NCBI GenBank assembly: GCA_011321895.1
Contig: DROK01000082.1
Coordinates: 1-12,045 of the forward strand
Reading direction: 5' to 3'
Source: Thermodesulfatator atlanticus
GTDB lineage: Bacteria > Desulfobacterota > Thermodesulfobacteria > Thermodesulfobacteriales > Thermodesulfatatoraceae
DNA length: 12,045 nucleotides
In this document: piece after piece, positions 1 to 6,635 of the stretch
Layout: every line of letters begins with the position of its first letter
Numbering within the stretch: position 1 is the first letter of the stretch
Position numbers and translations under genes: made by a program
The notes under the pieces: generated by a model
Databases searched by the model: none
What the model saw: the letters and a program-made list of their open reading frames with translations, nothing else
Told to the model about the DNA's origin: nothing

Positions 1-60
1 CAAAAAGACCTCCTGCCGGGTTTTGTCCTTTTTTAGATCGGTATTTTGCTTAAAAACCAT
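1..60 (-). CDS. Possible 5' fragment of a divergent gene (partial, off left edge)
   Basis: On the minus strand an ATG at 58-60 opens a frame of 20 codons that stays open to the window edge, with a protein-like mix of Lys, Asp, Thr, Gln and Glu. No convincing ribosome binding site precedes it, and 20 open codons can arise by chance. The plus strand also has a stop-free frame here, from base 2 to a TGA at 83-85, but its translation looks less protein-like. I do not recognise either product. Confidence 0.2.
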   Translation of the reverse strand, partial: MVFKQNTDLKKDKTRQEVFL

Positions 61-81
61 AATTTTTGCGGAAGGCGCGAG

Positions 82-110
82 TTGACACCTACTAAAAAGG
101 TATGTTAACG
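82..110 (+). promoter_or_regulatory. Probable promoter of the por operon
   Basis: A perfect -35 hexamer TTGACA lies at 82-87. Seventeen bases further on is TTAACG (105-110), inside TATGTTAACG, which gives only a weak -10 match. The por start codon at 146 follows a strong Shine-Dalgarno AAGGAG (133-138). The -35 is convincing and the -10 assignment is uncertain. Confidence 0.45.
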
Positions 111-145
111 GAAAAGCCAACTAGAAATTTTCAAGGAGAGGTCAG

Positions 146-697
146 ATGATCGAGATCAGACTCCATGGCCGGGGTGGTCAGGGTGCCGTTACCTCTGCGG
201 AATTGATTGCTATTTCGGCTATCAATCAGGACAAATACGCGCAGGCCTTTCCTAGCTTCGGGCCGGAACGGCGGGGCGCACCGGTAATGGCCTTTGTGCG
301 AGTGAGTGACGAAAGGATCCGGTTGCGGGAAAAGGTTTATCACCCTGACATCGTGGTGGTACTTGATCCCTCTCTGCCCACCATCGTAAAGGTAACCGAC
401 GGGTTGAAAGAAGACGGCTGGGTAATCCTCAACTCTCATAAGGACGAAAAGACCCTCCGGGAAATGCTCGGGGGGTATCAGGGTAAGATGGCGGTGGTGG
501 ACGCGACCAAAATTGCGCTTGAGGTTTTGGGGTTGCCCATCACCAACACCACCATGCTGGGGGCCTTTCTCAAGGCAACCGGTCTGGTGGACCGCAAGTA
601 TCTGGAAGAGGCCCTGGAGCACCGTTTTGGCCGTCTGGCTGAGAAGAACAAGGCCGCCATGGCCCGGGCTCTTGAAGAGACCAAACTTTACACCTAA
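146..697 (+). CDS. porG: Pyruvate:ferredoxin oxidoreductase, gamma subunit
   Basis: Gamma subunit (183 aa) of a cytoplasmic four-subunit 2-oxoacid:ferredoxin oxidoreductase, which converts pyruvate, CoA and oxidised ferredoxin to acetyl-CoA, CO2 and reduced ferredoxin, and reversibly so in autotrophs. The N-terminus MIEIRLHGRGGQGAVTSAEL carries the GRGGQG loop of the family. It is followed by SFGPERRGAPV at about residues 37-47, and the length is normal for PorG. The start is set by AAGGAG eight bases before the ATG. It is first in a porG-porD-porA-porB operon, and porD starts ten bases downstream. Pyruvate as substrate is inferred from PorA and PorB similarity; a 2-ketoisovalerate (VOR) activity is less likely but not excluded. 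Confidence 0.93.
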   Translation: MIEIRLHGRGGQGAVTSAELIAISAINQDKYAQAFPSFGPERRGAPVMAFVRVSDERIRLREKVYHPDIVVVLDPSLPTIVKVTDGLKEDGWVILNSHKDEKTLREMLGGYQGKMAVVDATKIALEVLGLPITNTTMLGAFLKATGLVDRKYLEEALEHRFGRLAEKNKAAMARALEETKLYT

Positions 698-707
698 GGA
701 GTAAGCG

Positions 708-1004
708 ATGGGTAAAGACCAAGGGATGATGCCCTGGAAGGAAGTACCTTTTGGGCTCTATATTATGGAACCTGGCAATAGTGCCGAGTTTAAGACGGGT
801 AACTGGCGCTCCCTTCGTCCGGTCCTAGACCGGGAAAAGTGCGTTAAGTGCGGGACTTGTTATATCATGTGCCCGGATATGTGTTACGACCAGCAGGACG
901 AAGAGGGCTATTACCTGGTTAACCTTTTTTACTGTAAGGGTTGCGGGATTTGTGCCGCGGTCTGCCCGAAAAACGCCATCGAAATGGTCATAGAGGAGGT
1001 CTAA
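708..1004 (+). CDS. porD: Pyruvate:ferredoxin oxidoreductase, delta (ferredoxin-like) subunit
   Basis: Delta subunit (98 aa) of the pyruvate:ferredoxin oxidoreductase. It is a 2x[4Fe-4S] ferredoxin-like protein that carries electrons from the thiamine-diphosphate site towards external ferredoxin. Two classical CxxCxxCxxxCP motifs are visible: C45/C48/C51/C55 and C76/C79/C82/C86. An additional Cys at 59 lies just after the first. An N-terminal extension of about 40 residues before the clusters is usual for PorD. The Shine-Dalgarno AAGGAG (696-701) overlaps the porG stop codon, indicating coupled translation. porA begins two bases after its stop. Confidence 0.94.
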   Translation: MGKDQGMMPWKEVPFGLYIMEPGNSAEFKTGNWRSLRPVLDREKCVKCGTCYIMCPDMCYDQQDEEGYYLVNLFYCKGCGICAAVCPKNAIEMVIEEV

Positions 1005-1006
1005 AC

Positions 1007-2185
1007 ATGGGTAAGAAAGTGGCCAAAGAAGTATCCATAGCCATTGCAGACGCAGTCAAACTGGCCCGGGCAGAGGTTATCGCGGCCTATCCCATCACCC
1101 CGCAAACCCATATCGTCGAACATTTGAGCGAACTGGTGGCCAACGGGGAACTGGACGCCGAGTACATTACCGTGGAATCGGAACATTCGGCCATCAGTGC
1201 CTCGCTGGGGGCAGTGGCCACCGGGGCCCGTACCTTTACCTCCACCTCATCACAGGGGCTGGCCCTGATGCACGAGATCCTCTTTATCGCCCCGGCTTTG
1301 AGGCTTCCGGTGGTAATGGTGGTGGCCAACCGGGCCCTTTCCGCTCCCATCAGTATCTGGAACGACCACAGTGACATCATGGCTCAGCGGGACATCGGCT
1401 GGATCCAGCTCTGGGCGGAAAACGGCCAGGAGGCGGTGGATCTGGTGATCCAGGCCTTTCGGATCGCCGAAGACCGCAACGTGATGTTCCCCACCATCGT
1501 AAATATTGACGGGTTCACCCTCTCCCACGTGATTGAACCGGTAATTCTGCCGGAGCAGGAAGAGGTAGACGCCTTCTTGCCGCCGTTCAGGCCCAAATAC
1601 AAGCTTGATCCGCGCAAGCCCTTGACCATGGGTCCGGTAGGGGTGCCTGAAATCTATTTTGAGGCCAAGAAGGCCCAGGACGAAGCCTTCAAAAATAGCC
1701 GCAAGGTTATTTTGCGGGTGTGGAAAGACTGGGCCAACCGGTTCGGCCGGGAGTATCATCCGGTTGAGACTTACCGCCTGGAAGACGCCGAGATCGCCCT
1801 TTTGATTAACGGGAGTCTGGCGGAGACGGCGATGACGGCGGTGGACAAGATGCGGGAGCAGGGCAAGAAGGTGGGGCTGATCCGGTTCCGGCTCTGGCGG
1901 CCTTTCCCTATCCAGGAATTTCGTAAGGCAGTGGCTGGGCTTAAGGTCCTTGGCGTGATAGACCGGGCGCTGACTCCTGGTGGTGTAGGTGGTCCGCTGG
2001 GTACGGAAGTGCGGGCGGCCCTTTATAACGCGGCGCGGCGTCCGCGGGTAGTGAATTTTATCGCCGGTCTGGGTGGTCGAGACATAACGGTGGAAGATTT
2101 TGAAGAAATGGCTGACCGGGCTGCTTTCTACATGAAGAAGCGGCCTAAAGAAGCTTACGAAACGATAGGGGTGCGGGAGTCATGA
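1007..2185 (+). CDS. porA: Pyruvate:ferredoxin oxidoreductase, alpha subunit
   Basis: Alpha subunit (392 aa, the usual PorA length), containing the pyrimidine-binding domain and the C-terminal transketolase-like domain. YPITPQT (residues 28-34) and the VESEHSA segment, whose Glu activates thiamine diphosphate in this family, are visible, as is SAPISIWNDHSD, typical of pyruvate-type enzymes. I chose the ATG at 1007 because GAGGAGGT (993-1000) sits six bases upstream. The same frame is open upstream to an ATG at 941, but that extension lies inside porD and would be a shadow. It overlaps porB by four bases (ATGA), so translation of alpha and beta is coupled. Confidence 0.94.
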   Translation: MGKKVAKEVSIAIADAVKLARAEVIAAYPITPQTHIVEHLSELVANGELDAEYITVESEHSAISASLGAVATGARTFTSTSSQGLALMHEILFIAPALRLPVVMVVANRALSAPISIWNDHSDIMAQRDIGWIQLWAENGQEAVDLVIQAFRIAEDRNVMFPTIVNIDGFTLSHVIEPVILPEQEEVDAFLPPFRPKYKLDPRKPLTMGPVGVPEIYFEAKKAQDEAFKNSRKVILRVWKDWANRFGREYHPVETYRLEDAEIALLINGSLAETAMTAVDKMREQGKKVGLIRFRLWRPFPIQEFRKAVAGLKVLGVIDRALTPGGVGGPLGTEVRAALYNAARRPRVVNFIAGLGGRDITVEDFEEMADRAAFYMKKRPKEAYETIGVRES

Positions 2186-3120
2186 TACCAGAACTCACAA
2201 AATTCAAGGGTTTTTCCGTCAAAAATTTACCAAAAGAAGAGCCGTTAGCTCCGGGACACCGGGCGTGTCAGGGTTGCGGGGAGATTTTGGCCCTGCGGAT
2301 GGCCATGAAGGCCTTGGGTACCGACGTGATCGTCTGTAACGCCACGGGTTGTATGGAAATCGTCACCTCACCCTTTCCGCATACTTCCTGGCGGGTGCCC
2401 TGGATCCACATCGCCTTTGAAAACGCGGCGGCGGTGGCTTCAGGGGTGGAGGCGGCCCTCAAAGTGCTCAAACGTCACGGCCGTTTCCCCAAGAACCGGC
2501 ACGTGGACGTGGTGGCGGTGGCAGGAGACGGTGGTACCGCCGATATCGGTCTTCAGGCCCTTTCTGGAGCCCTGGAGCGTGGGCACGATTTTGTCTATAT
2601 CTGCCTTGATAACGAGGCCTACATGAATACCGGGGTACAACGTTCAAGCTGTACGCCCTTTGGCGCCATGACCACCACCAGCCCCCCGGGGGCGCGTTCC
2701 ATCGGGCAGATGACCTGGAAGAAAAACGTGCCTCAGATCGCGGTGGCCCACGGTATTCCCTACGTGGCCACGGCGAGCCCGGCCTTTTTCCTCGACTTGA
2801 TGAACAAGGTCAAGAAGGCGGCCCTGGTAAAAGGGCCGGCTTACGTCCATATTTACGCGCCGTGTCCTACCGGCTGGGGGACCAAAGGGGAGGACTCGAT
2901 CAAACTGGCCCGCCTGGCGGTGGATACCAAGATCTTCCCCCTTTACGAAGTGATCGAGGGCAAATATTACATCACGCGGAAAATCACCAAGCCCAAGCCG
3001 GTGGAAGAATATCTTAAGGCGCAGCGGCGTTTCCGCCATTTGACCCCGGAGATCATCGAGGAGATCCAGCGCCGGGTCGACGCAGAGTACGAGCGTTTGT
3101 TGAAGCTGGCCGAGCTCTAA
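2182..3120 (+). CDS. porB: Pyruvate:ferredoxin oxidoreductase, beta subunit
   Basis: Beta subunit (312 aa), which binds the diphosphate of TPP and the proximal [4Fe-4S] cluster. CxxC at C29/C32, C57 in the NATGC segment and C228 in APCPTGW match the four cluster ligands of the family. The TPP/Mg motif is GDGGTADIG (115-123) with N144 in LDNEAYMNTG. The start ATG overlaps the porA stop as ATGA. It is the last gene of porGDAB. No strong terminator follows; instead a tRNA promoter begins three bases after the stop codon. With PorA, it supports pyruvate rather than 2-oxoglutarate specificity, though this is an inference. Confidence 0.94.
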   Translation: MIPELTKFKGFSVKNLPKEEPLAPGHRACQGCGEILALRMAMKALGTDVIVCNATGCMEIVTSPFPHTSWRVPWIHIAFENAAAVASGVEAALKVLKRHGRFPKNRHVDVVAVAGDGGTADIGLQALSGALERGHDFVYICLDNEAYMNTGVQRSSCTPFGAMTTTSPPGARSIGQMTWKKNVPQIAVAHGIPYVATASPAFFLDLMNKVKKAALVKGPAYVHIYAPCPTGWGTKGEDSIKLARLAVDTKIFPLYEVIEGKYYITRKITKPKPVEEYLKAQRRFRHLTPEIIEEIQRRVDAEYERLLKLAEL

Positions 3121-3123
3121 TCC

Positions 3124-3154
3124 TTGACAGACCCAAACGAGCTCGTTATTTAAT
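3124..3154 (+). promoter_or_regulatory. Promoter of tRNA-Gly
   Basis: A perfect -35 TTGACA (3124-3129) is followed, after 17 bases, by an A/T-rich -10 candidate TATTTA (3147-3152), or TTTAAT (3149-3154) with a 19-base spacer. The tRNA starts about ten bases later at 3164, which suits a short 5' leader. A 12-bp perfect palindrome, AACGAGCTCGTT (3136-3147), fills the spacer. Confidence 0.6.
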
Positions 3155-3163
3155 TATCTGCGA

Positions 3164-3239
3164 GCGGGAGTAGCTCAGTTGGTAGAGCGCCACCTTGCCA
3201 AGGTGGATGTCGCGGGTTCAAGTCCCGTCTCCCGCTCCA
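3164..3239 (+). tRNA. tRNA-Gly (anticodon GCC)
   Basis: A complete 76-base cloverleaf. The acceptor stem GCGGGAG (3164-3170) pairs with CTCCCGC (3229-3235). The D arm is GCTC/GAGC. The anticodon stem CCACC/GGTGG encloses a seven-base loop with anticodon GCC at 3197-3199, and the T arm has TTCAAGT in its loop. Discriminator T and an encoded CCA (3237-3239) follow. It reads GGC and GGT glycine codons. Six T residues (3240-3245) directly after CCA may assist termination. The DUF72 gene ends five bases away on the other strand. Confidence 0.97.
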
Positions 3240-3243
3240 TTTT

Positions 3244-4008
3244 TTATTTGGAAATCAGCTCTTTAAACCTTAAGGCGTCCTCCTTCATATAGACGTTGTT
3301 GAAGAGGACGACGATTTCCCCAGCCCGGGCTTCAAAAAGCATTTCCTTAAGTTTCAGGAGTTCTTCATCCGTGTACCGGTATTTGTAATTTAGCCTTCCC
3401 CGCGCGTCTTTTTGGCCGTGCAGTCTCAGGTAGAGAAAAGGAAGGCTTGGAAAGAAGGACTCCCTTAAATTTTCTTCAAGAAAGGGGTCGAAGACCGGGA
3501 CCACCCCGAGGCGAGAGGCCTCCTCAAGAAGGGGCAAATCTTCCCACCTGATCTCTAACCCAAGCCTGGTCGGAAGCCTTTTTAAGGCTTCTTTGAAGAA
3601 GGGGAGGACCTGTTCTCTTTCGTTGTGGCAGGCGGCAGGGAGCTGGAAGAGGATAAAATCTGCTCCCAGGCTCCTTGCCAGTTCCGCCGTGGTCTTTAAC
3701 TGTTTTTCGGTAAAAGGGTTCCATTTCAGACACCCCACCAGCCCCTTTAGCTGCCCCCGCTCCTCAGGGCCAAATTCCGAACGCTTCCAGGTGGGAGAGC
3801 GCAGGGGGTGGGTGAAGAGCTGGTGGGCCTTTAAAGAGATGAAGGCCCCCTTTTCCTTGGCGGATAAGAGGTGTTTTTGCCAATTCTTGACCTGCCGGTC
3901 CGTGGGGAAACGGTAAAAGGTGCTGTTTATTTCAAGGGCGTCAAAGAGCAGGAAGAATTTGGCCCAGGAGACCACCTGGCCGCAGGTACCCACCCGGATT
4001 TTTTTCAT
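3244..4008 (-). CDS. DUF72 family TIM-barrel protein (YecE-like)
   Basis: A 254-residue protein of the DUF72 family, a TIM-barrel fold whose biochemical role is unknown. Family hallmarks are the N-terminal VGTCG, the LEINSTFYR block, FISLKAHQLFTHP, FILFQLP in the middle, LYLRLHG and the C-terminal VLFNNVYMKEDALRFKEL. I chose the ATG at 4008 rather than one 20 codons upstream, because a GGGGGT Shine-Dalgarno precedes it and the longer form would overlap the divergent dtd start. It is a single gene, head to head with dtd (46-base gap) and tail to tail with tRNA-Gly. No signal peptide or membrane segment is seen, so it is probably cytoplasmic. Confidence 0.88.
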   Translation of the reverse strand: MKKIRVGTCGQVVSWAKFFLLFDALEINSTFYRFPTDRQVKNWQKHLLSAKEKGAFISLKAHQLFTHPLRSPTWKRSEFGPEERGQLKGLVGCLKWNPFTEKQLKTTAELARSLGADFILFQLPAACHNEREQVLPFFKEALKRLPTRLGLEIRWEDLPLLEEASRLGVVPVFDPFLEENLRESFFPSLPFLYLRLHGQKDARGRLNYKYRYTDEELLKLKEMLFEARAGEIVVLFNNVYMKEDALRFKELISK

Positions 4009-4017
4009 TTTTACCCC

Positions 4018-4045
4018 CTGACAAAGGCCTTTTTTAAAGTAAGAT
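4018..4045 (+). promoter_or_regulatory. Probable promoter of dtd-prmA
   Basis: CTGACA (4018-4023, five of six to the -35 consensus) and TAAGAT (4040-4045) lie 16 bases apart, just upstream of the dtd ATG at 4055. The resulting 5' leader would be very short. The same TAAGATAA octamer occurs before thrC. Confidence 0.4.
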
Positions 4046-4054
4046 AAGGCCGCG

Positions 4055-4504
4055 ATGAGGGCTGTCATTCAGCGGGTCAAAGAGGCCAAAGTGGTGGTGG
4101 CAGGGGAAGAAGTGGCCCGGATAGGGAAGGGGTTATTGGTGCTTTTGGGTGTCAGCAAGGAAGACGGCCAGGAAGACGTAGCCTATCTGGCCCGCAAGAT
4201 TGCTCATTTGCGCGTTTTTGAAGACGAGAAGGGGAAGCTGAATCTTTCCCTTAAGGATACCGGTGGGGCCGTCCTCCTGGTCTCCAATTTCACCCTTTAC
4301 GGGGATTGTCGGAAAGGGCATCGTCCTTCTTTTGACAAGGCGGCCCCGCCTGAGATGGCGGAAAGGCTCTATCTGGCCCTGGCGGAAGAGCTGCGCCAAA
4401 ACGGTCTTTCGGTGGCTTTGGGTAAATTTCGGGCCAGGATGGAGGTCTTCCTGGTAAACGACGGCCCGGTGACCTTGTTGCTCGACAGTAAAAAGAACTT
4501 TTGA
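4055..4504 (+). CDS. dtd: D-aminoacyl-tRNA deacylase (DTD)
   Basis: Cytoplasmic proofreading enzyme (149 aa, usual length) that hydrolyses D-aminoacyl-tRNA, and in this family also glycine mischarged on tRNA-Ala. The start MRAVIQRV is diagnostic. The SQFT-type motif reads SNFTLYGD here (77-84), with Asn in the place of the common Gln. The Gly-cisPro motif lies in NDGPVT (135-140), and KGHRPSF (87-93) is the conserved loop. The ribosome binding site is weak (AAGG, five bases before ATG), and a promoter candidate lies immediately upstream. prmA starts two bases after its stop, so the two are probably cotranscribed. Confidence 0.93.
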   Translation: MRAVIQRVKEAKVVVAGEEVARIGKGLLVLLGVSKEDGQEDVAYLARKIAHLRVFEDEKGKLNLSLKDTGGAVLLVSNFTLYGDCRKGHRPSFDKAAPPEMAERLYLALAEELRQNGLSVALGKFRARMEVFLVNDGPVTLLLDSKKNF

Positions 4505-4506
4505 CC

Positions 4507-5313
4507 ATGGAATTTAGAAGCGGCCCGGTTCAGTATCTCCACGTCAAATTAGCGGCCTCCGGTTTTGACGAAAAAAATTTTGCGCACCCGGCCCTGGTCT
4601 CGGTGCGGCGGGAAGACGACAAGGTGCTGCTCGTCTTCTCTCCGGAAGATATAAACGAGATCCTGCGGGCCATAATGGACTACGCGCCGAACGTAGACGT
4701 TCTGGAAACCGGGCTTTACCCCACCCCAGGCCCCACTTCCGGTTATCGTTTGAAATACGGGCGCCTAAGGCTCGTCTGCCCTGGGGAAGGAATAAAGCCC
4801 CTTGCCGATGAAATTGTCCTGGAAACCGATTTTTCCTTTGGCAGCGGGTTTCACCCCACCACCAAGTTGTCGGTCCTCCTTTTAGAGGAGCTTTACGCCC
4901 GGCAGCCCGCGAGCGTCGTCTTTGATTTGGGAACGGGAAGCGGTGTGCTGGCCCTTTGTGCGGCCAAATTGGGGGCGAGCCGGATCCTGGCGGCGGATAT
5001 CGACGAGCGGGCCGTTTGGGAGGCCCGGAAAAACGTGGTCCGAAACGCCTATCAGGACCGTATTTTAGTGGTCAAAGGGACCCTTTCCTGCGCCAGGCCG
5101 AATTTCTTCGACCTCCTTCTGGCCAACCTTACCATCGGTACCATTCTAACGCTGGGGCCTTCTTTGGCCGGGGTGCTCAAACCAAAGGGGGCGATGATCC
5201 TTTCTGGCTTTACTAAAGGGCAGGTAAACGAGGTGGCGGCCCTCTTTGCCGGGGCCCAGCTGCGCAAAACCCTGGTGGAAGAAGGCTGGGCCGCCGTCTG
5301 GTTTGACTTTTAG
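4507..5313 (+). CDS. prmA: Ribosomal protein L11 methyltransferase (PrmA family)
   Basis: SAM-dependent methyltransferase of 268 aa, slightly shorter than the E. coli enzyme. PrmA trimethylates lysines and the N-terminus of ribosomal protein L11. The PrmA signature FGSGFHPTT lies at 111-119 and SAM motif I DLGTGSG at 140-146. The acidic ribose-binding region is AADIDE (162-167), and the catalytic-loop counterpart of the NIL motif reads ANLT (206-209). The N-terminal 100 residues form a short substrate-recognition domain. The ATG at 4507 is preferred. A TTG at 4501, overlapping the dtd stop, is in frame and would add two residues. No clear Shine-Dalgarno is seen, which suggests translational coupling to dtd. 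Its stop interlocks with that of the convergent gene. Confidence 0.85.
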   Translation: MEFRSGPVQYLHVKLAASGFDEKNFAHPALVSVRREDDKVLLVFSPEDINEILRAIMDYAPNVDVLETGLYPTPGPTSGYRLKYGRLRLVCPGEGIKPLADEIVLETDFSFGSGFHPTTKLSVLLLEELYARQPASVVFDLGTGSGVLALCAAKLGASRILAADIDERAVWEARKNVVRNAYQDRILVVKGTLSCARPNFFDLLLANLTIGTILTLGPSLAGVLKPKGAMILSGFTKGQVNEVAALFAGAQLRKTLVEEGWAAVWFDF

Positions 5314-6611
5314 GCCGGATGCTGTCCCAGGTTTTTGGCACACACCAGGGTCAAGGTCAAAAACACCCTTAAATTGGTTATAAGGGCCAGGACCAGAAAG
5401 GTTTCCCAGATTTTGCCAGCCAAAACCCCGAGCATAATGAGGAAGACCCGCTCGTCCCTCTTGCCCGGGATATAGCGTAACAGGGGAAAGTCCTGGTAGA
5501 GGGGGTGCTGAAAGGCCCCGTAGTATCTTTCGGCGGTATAGCTTACCATGATGGCGCCGAAGAAGGCACACAAGGCCACCAGTTGCTGCCAGGGAAAGGC
5601 CGGCTGCCAGACCAGGTAAAGCCCTGCCAGAAAAGCAAAATCCACCAGGCGGTCCAGGACGGAATCAAGCCAGCCGCCGAAGCTGGTGGTGCGTAAACTG
5701 GCCCGGGCGATTTCGCCGTCCATACCGTCCAGCATGGAGCTGAGCTGGTAGAGGAGGGCCGCCCCTTTTGGGGAAAAGGCCAAGGTGGCTGCTGCCAAAA
5801 GGCCCAAAAGGGTGGTAAGTAAGGTGGCCTGGTTAGGGCTTAAGAAGTTTATTACCCGGGCGGAAACCCAGGTGGAGACCTTGCGGTTCAGATACCTTGA
5901 GATCAGCCCGTCTCCGCCCCCTTTGACCCCGTGCTTTACCAGGAGCCTGGTGGCCCTTTTGAGATCAGCCGGTGTGTCTACGTCCATCCACAGGTAGCCG
6001 GAAAGCTCCGCACAGGGGATCCGGGCCTCGACCATGACTTCAGAGAGGCTGATTTCTTTTTTTCTTTGGAGCAACCTTTCGGCAGCGCTGAAGGCCTCCT
6101 GCGGCTCATGGAGGACAAAAAAACCGGTATCAAAGCCGGTAAACTGCTTTAAATCTTTGCCCAGGGCCTTGATGTGGCCGTTGAGGCACAGGGCTTTGGT
6201 GGCCTCTTCCGGGCTGATAAAACGGCCCTCACGGTCAACGATCAAACCCCTTAAAGAGACGGCCCGGATGACGAAGTCTTTTTCGTAAACGTGGTCCCCC
6301 ATGGTGAGAATAAGGGGGCCCTTGACGTGGTCTTTTGCCAGATAAAAGGAATAGCCGTTTCCCCTTTCGGGGTAGGGATTTTCGATAAATTCCAGGTCAA
6401 ATTCCGGGTGTCTGGCGCGAAATTCTTGGTAATGTTGACGGTGCTTTGGGTTTATAATAATCCAGAATTTACTGACGCCTCTTTCGCTAAGGAGGCGGAG
6501 GTGGCGGTAGAGGAGTTCGCGGCCAGCCACCCTGAGCAGGGGTTTGGGGAAGTTTTCGGTAAGGGGTTTTAAGCGCGTGCCCCAACCTGCGGCGAGAATT
6601 ACCGCTTCCAT
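5310..6611 (-). CDS. Bifunctional CTP:inositol-1-phosphate cytidylyltransferase / di-myo-inositol-phosphate-phosphate synthase (IPCT/DIPPS)
   Basis: A 433-residue fusion. Residues 1-225 form a nucleotidyltransferase: LAAGWGTRLKPL (6-17), FPKPL (21-25), RGNGYSFYLAKDHV (83-96), ILTMGDHVY (101-109) and LWMDVDT (207-213). Residues about 230-433 form a membrane CDP-alcohol phosphatidyltransferase domain with the exact motif DG(x)2AR(x)8G(x)3D(x)3D at D298-D320, and several hydrophobic segments at about 262-285, 322-360 and 388-425. This architecture is the archaeal/Thermotoga-type enzyme that makes CDP-inositol from inositol-1-phosphate and CTP, then joins it to a second inositol-1-phosphate. Dephosphorylation then gives di-myo-inositol phosphate, a heat-induced solute. 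The start follows a GGGGGT sequence. Inositol-1-phosphate synthase is not in the window. Confidence 0.88.
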   Translation of the reverse strand: MEAVILAAGWGTRLKPLTENFPKPLLRVAGRELLYRHLRLLSERGVSKFWIIINPKHRQHYQEFRARHPEFDLEFIENPYPERGNGYSFYLAKDHVKGPLILTMGDHVYEKDFVIRAVSLRGLIVDREGRFISPEEATKALCLNGHIKALGKDLKQFTGFDTGFFVLHEPQEAFSAAERLLQRKKEISLSEVMVEARIPCAELSGYLWMDVDTPADLKRATRLLVKHGVKGGGDGLISRYLNRKVSTWVSARVINFLSPNQATLLTTLLGLLAAATLAFSPKGAALLYQLSSMLDGMDGEIARASLRTTSFGGWLDSVLDRLVDFAFLAGLYLVWQPAFPWQQLVALCAFFGAIMVSYTAERYYGAFQHPLYQDFPLLRYIPGKRDERVFLIMLGVLAGKIWETFLVLALITNLRVFLTLTLVCAKNLGQHPA

Positions 6612-6635
6612 AAGCTGAACCCCCGGAGAAGATTT

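Noticed and set aside
1..36. Possible terminator hairpin at the left edge (AAAAAGAC ... GTCCTTTTTT)
   Set aside because: Pairing is imperfect and the loop is long; no stable stem before the T run.
131..622. 163-codon open frame on the minus strand opposite porG
   Set aside because: It lies wholly antisense to a certain gene, has low-complexity unfamiliar translation and no ribosome binding site; it is a codon-bias shadow.
941..1006. Upstream extension of porA into porD
   Set aside because: In frame, but inside porD; the strong Shine-Dalgarno at 993-1000 points to the ATG at 1007.
1250..1759. 169-codon open frame on the minus strand opposite porA
   Set aside because: Shadow of porA with no recognisable domain.
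4023..4032. AAAGGCCTTT palindrome between DUF72 and dtd
   Set aside because: Only 10 bp, of a kind frequent in this GGCC-rich sequence; no partner site, so not called an operator.
4009..4068. 20-codon longer start for the DUF72 gene
   Set aside because: It would overlap the divergent dtd start and lacks family similarity; a Shine-Dalgarno precedes the ATG at 4008.
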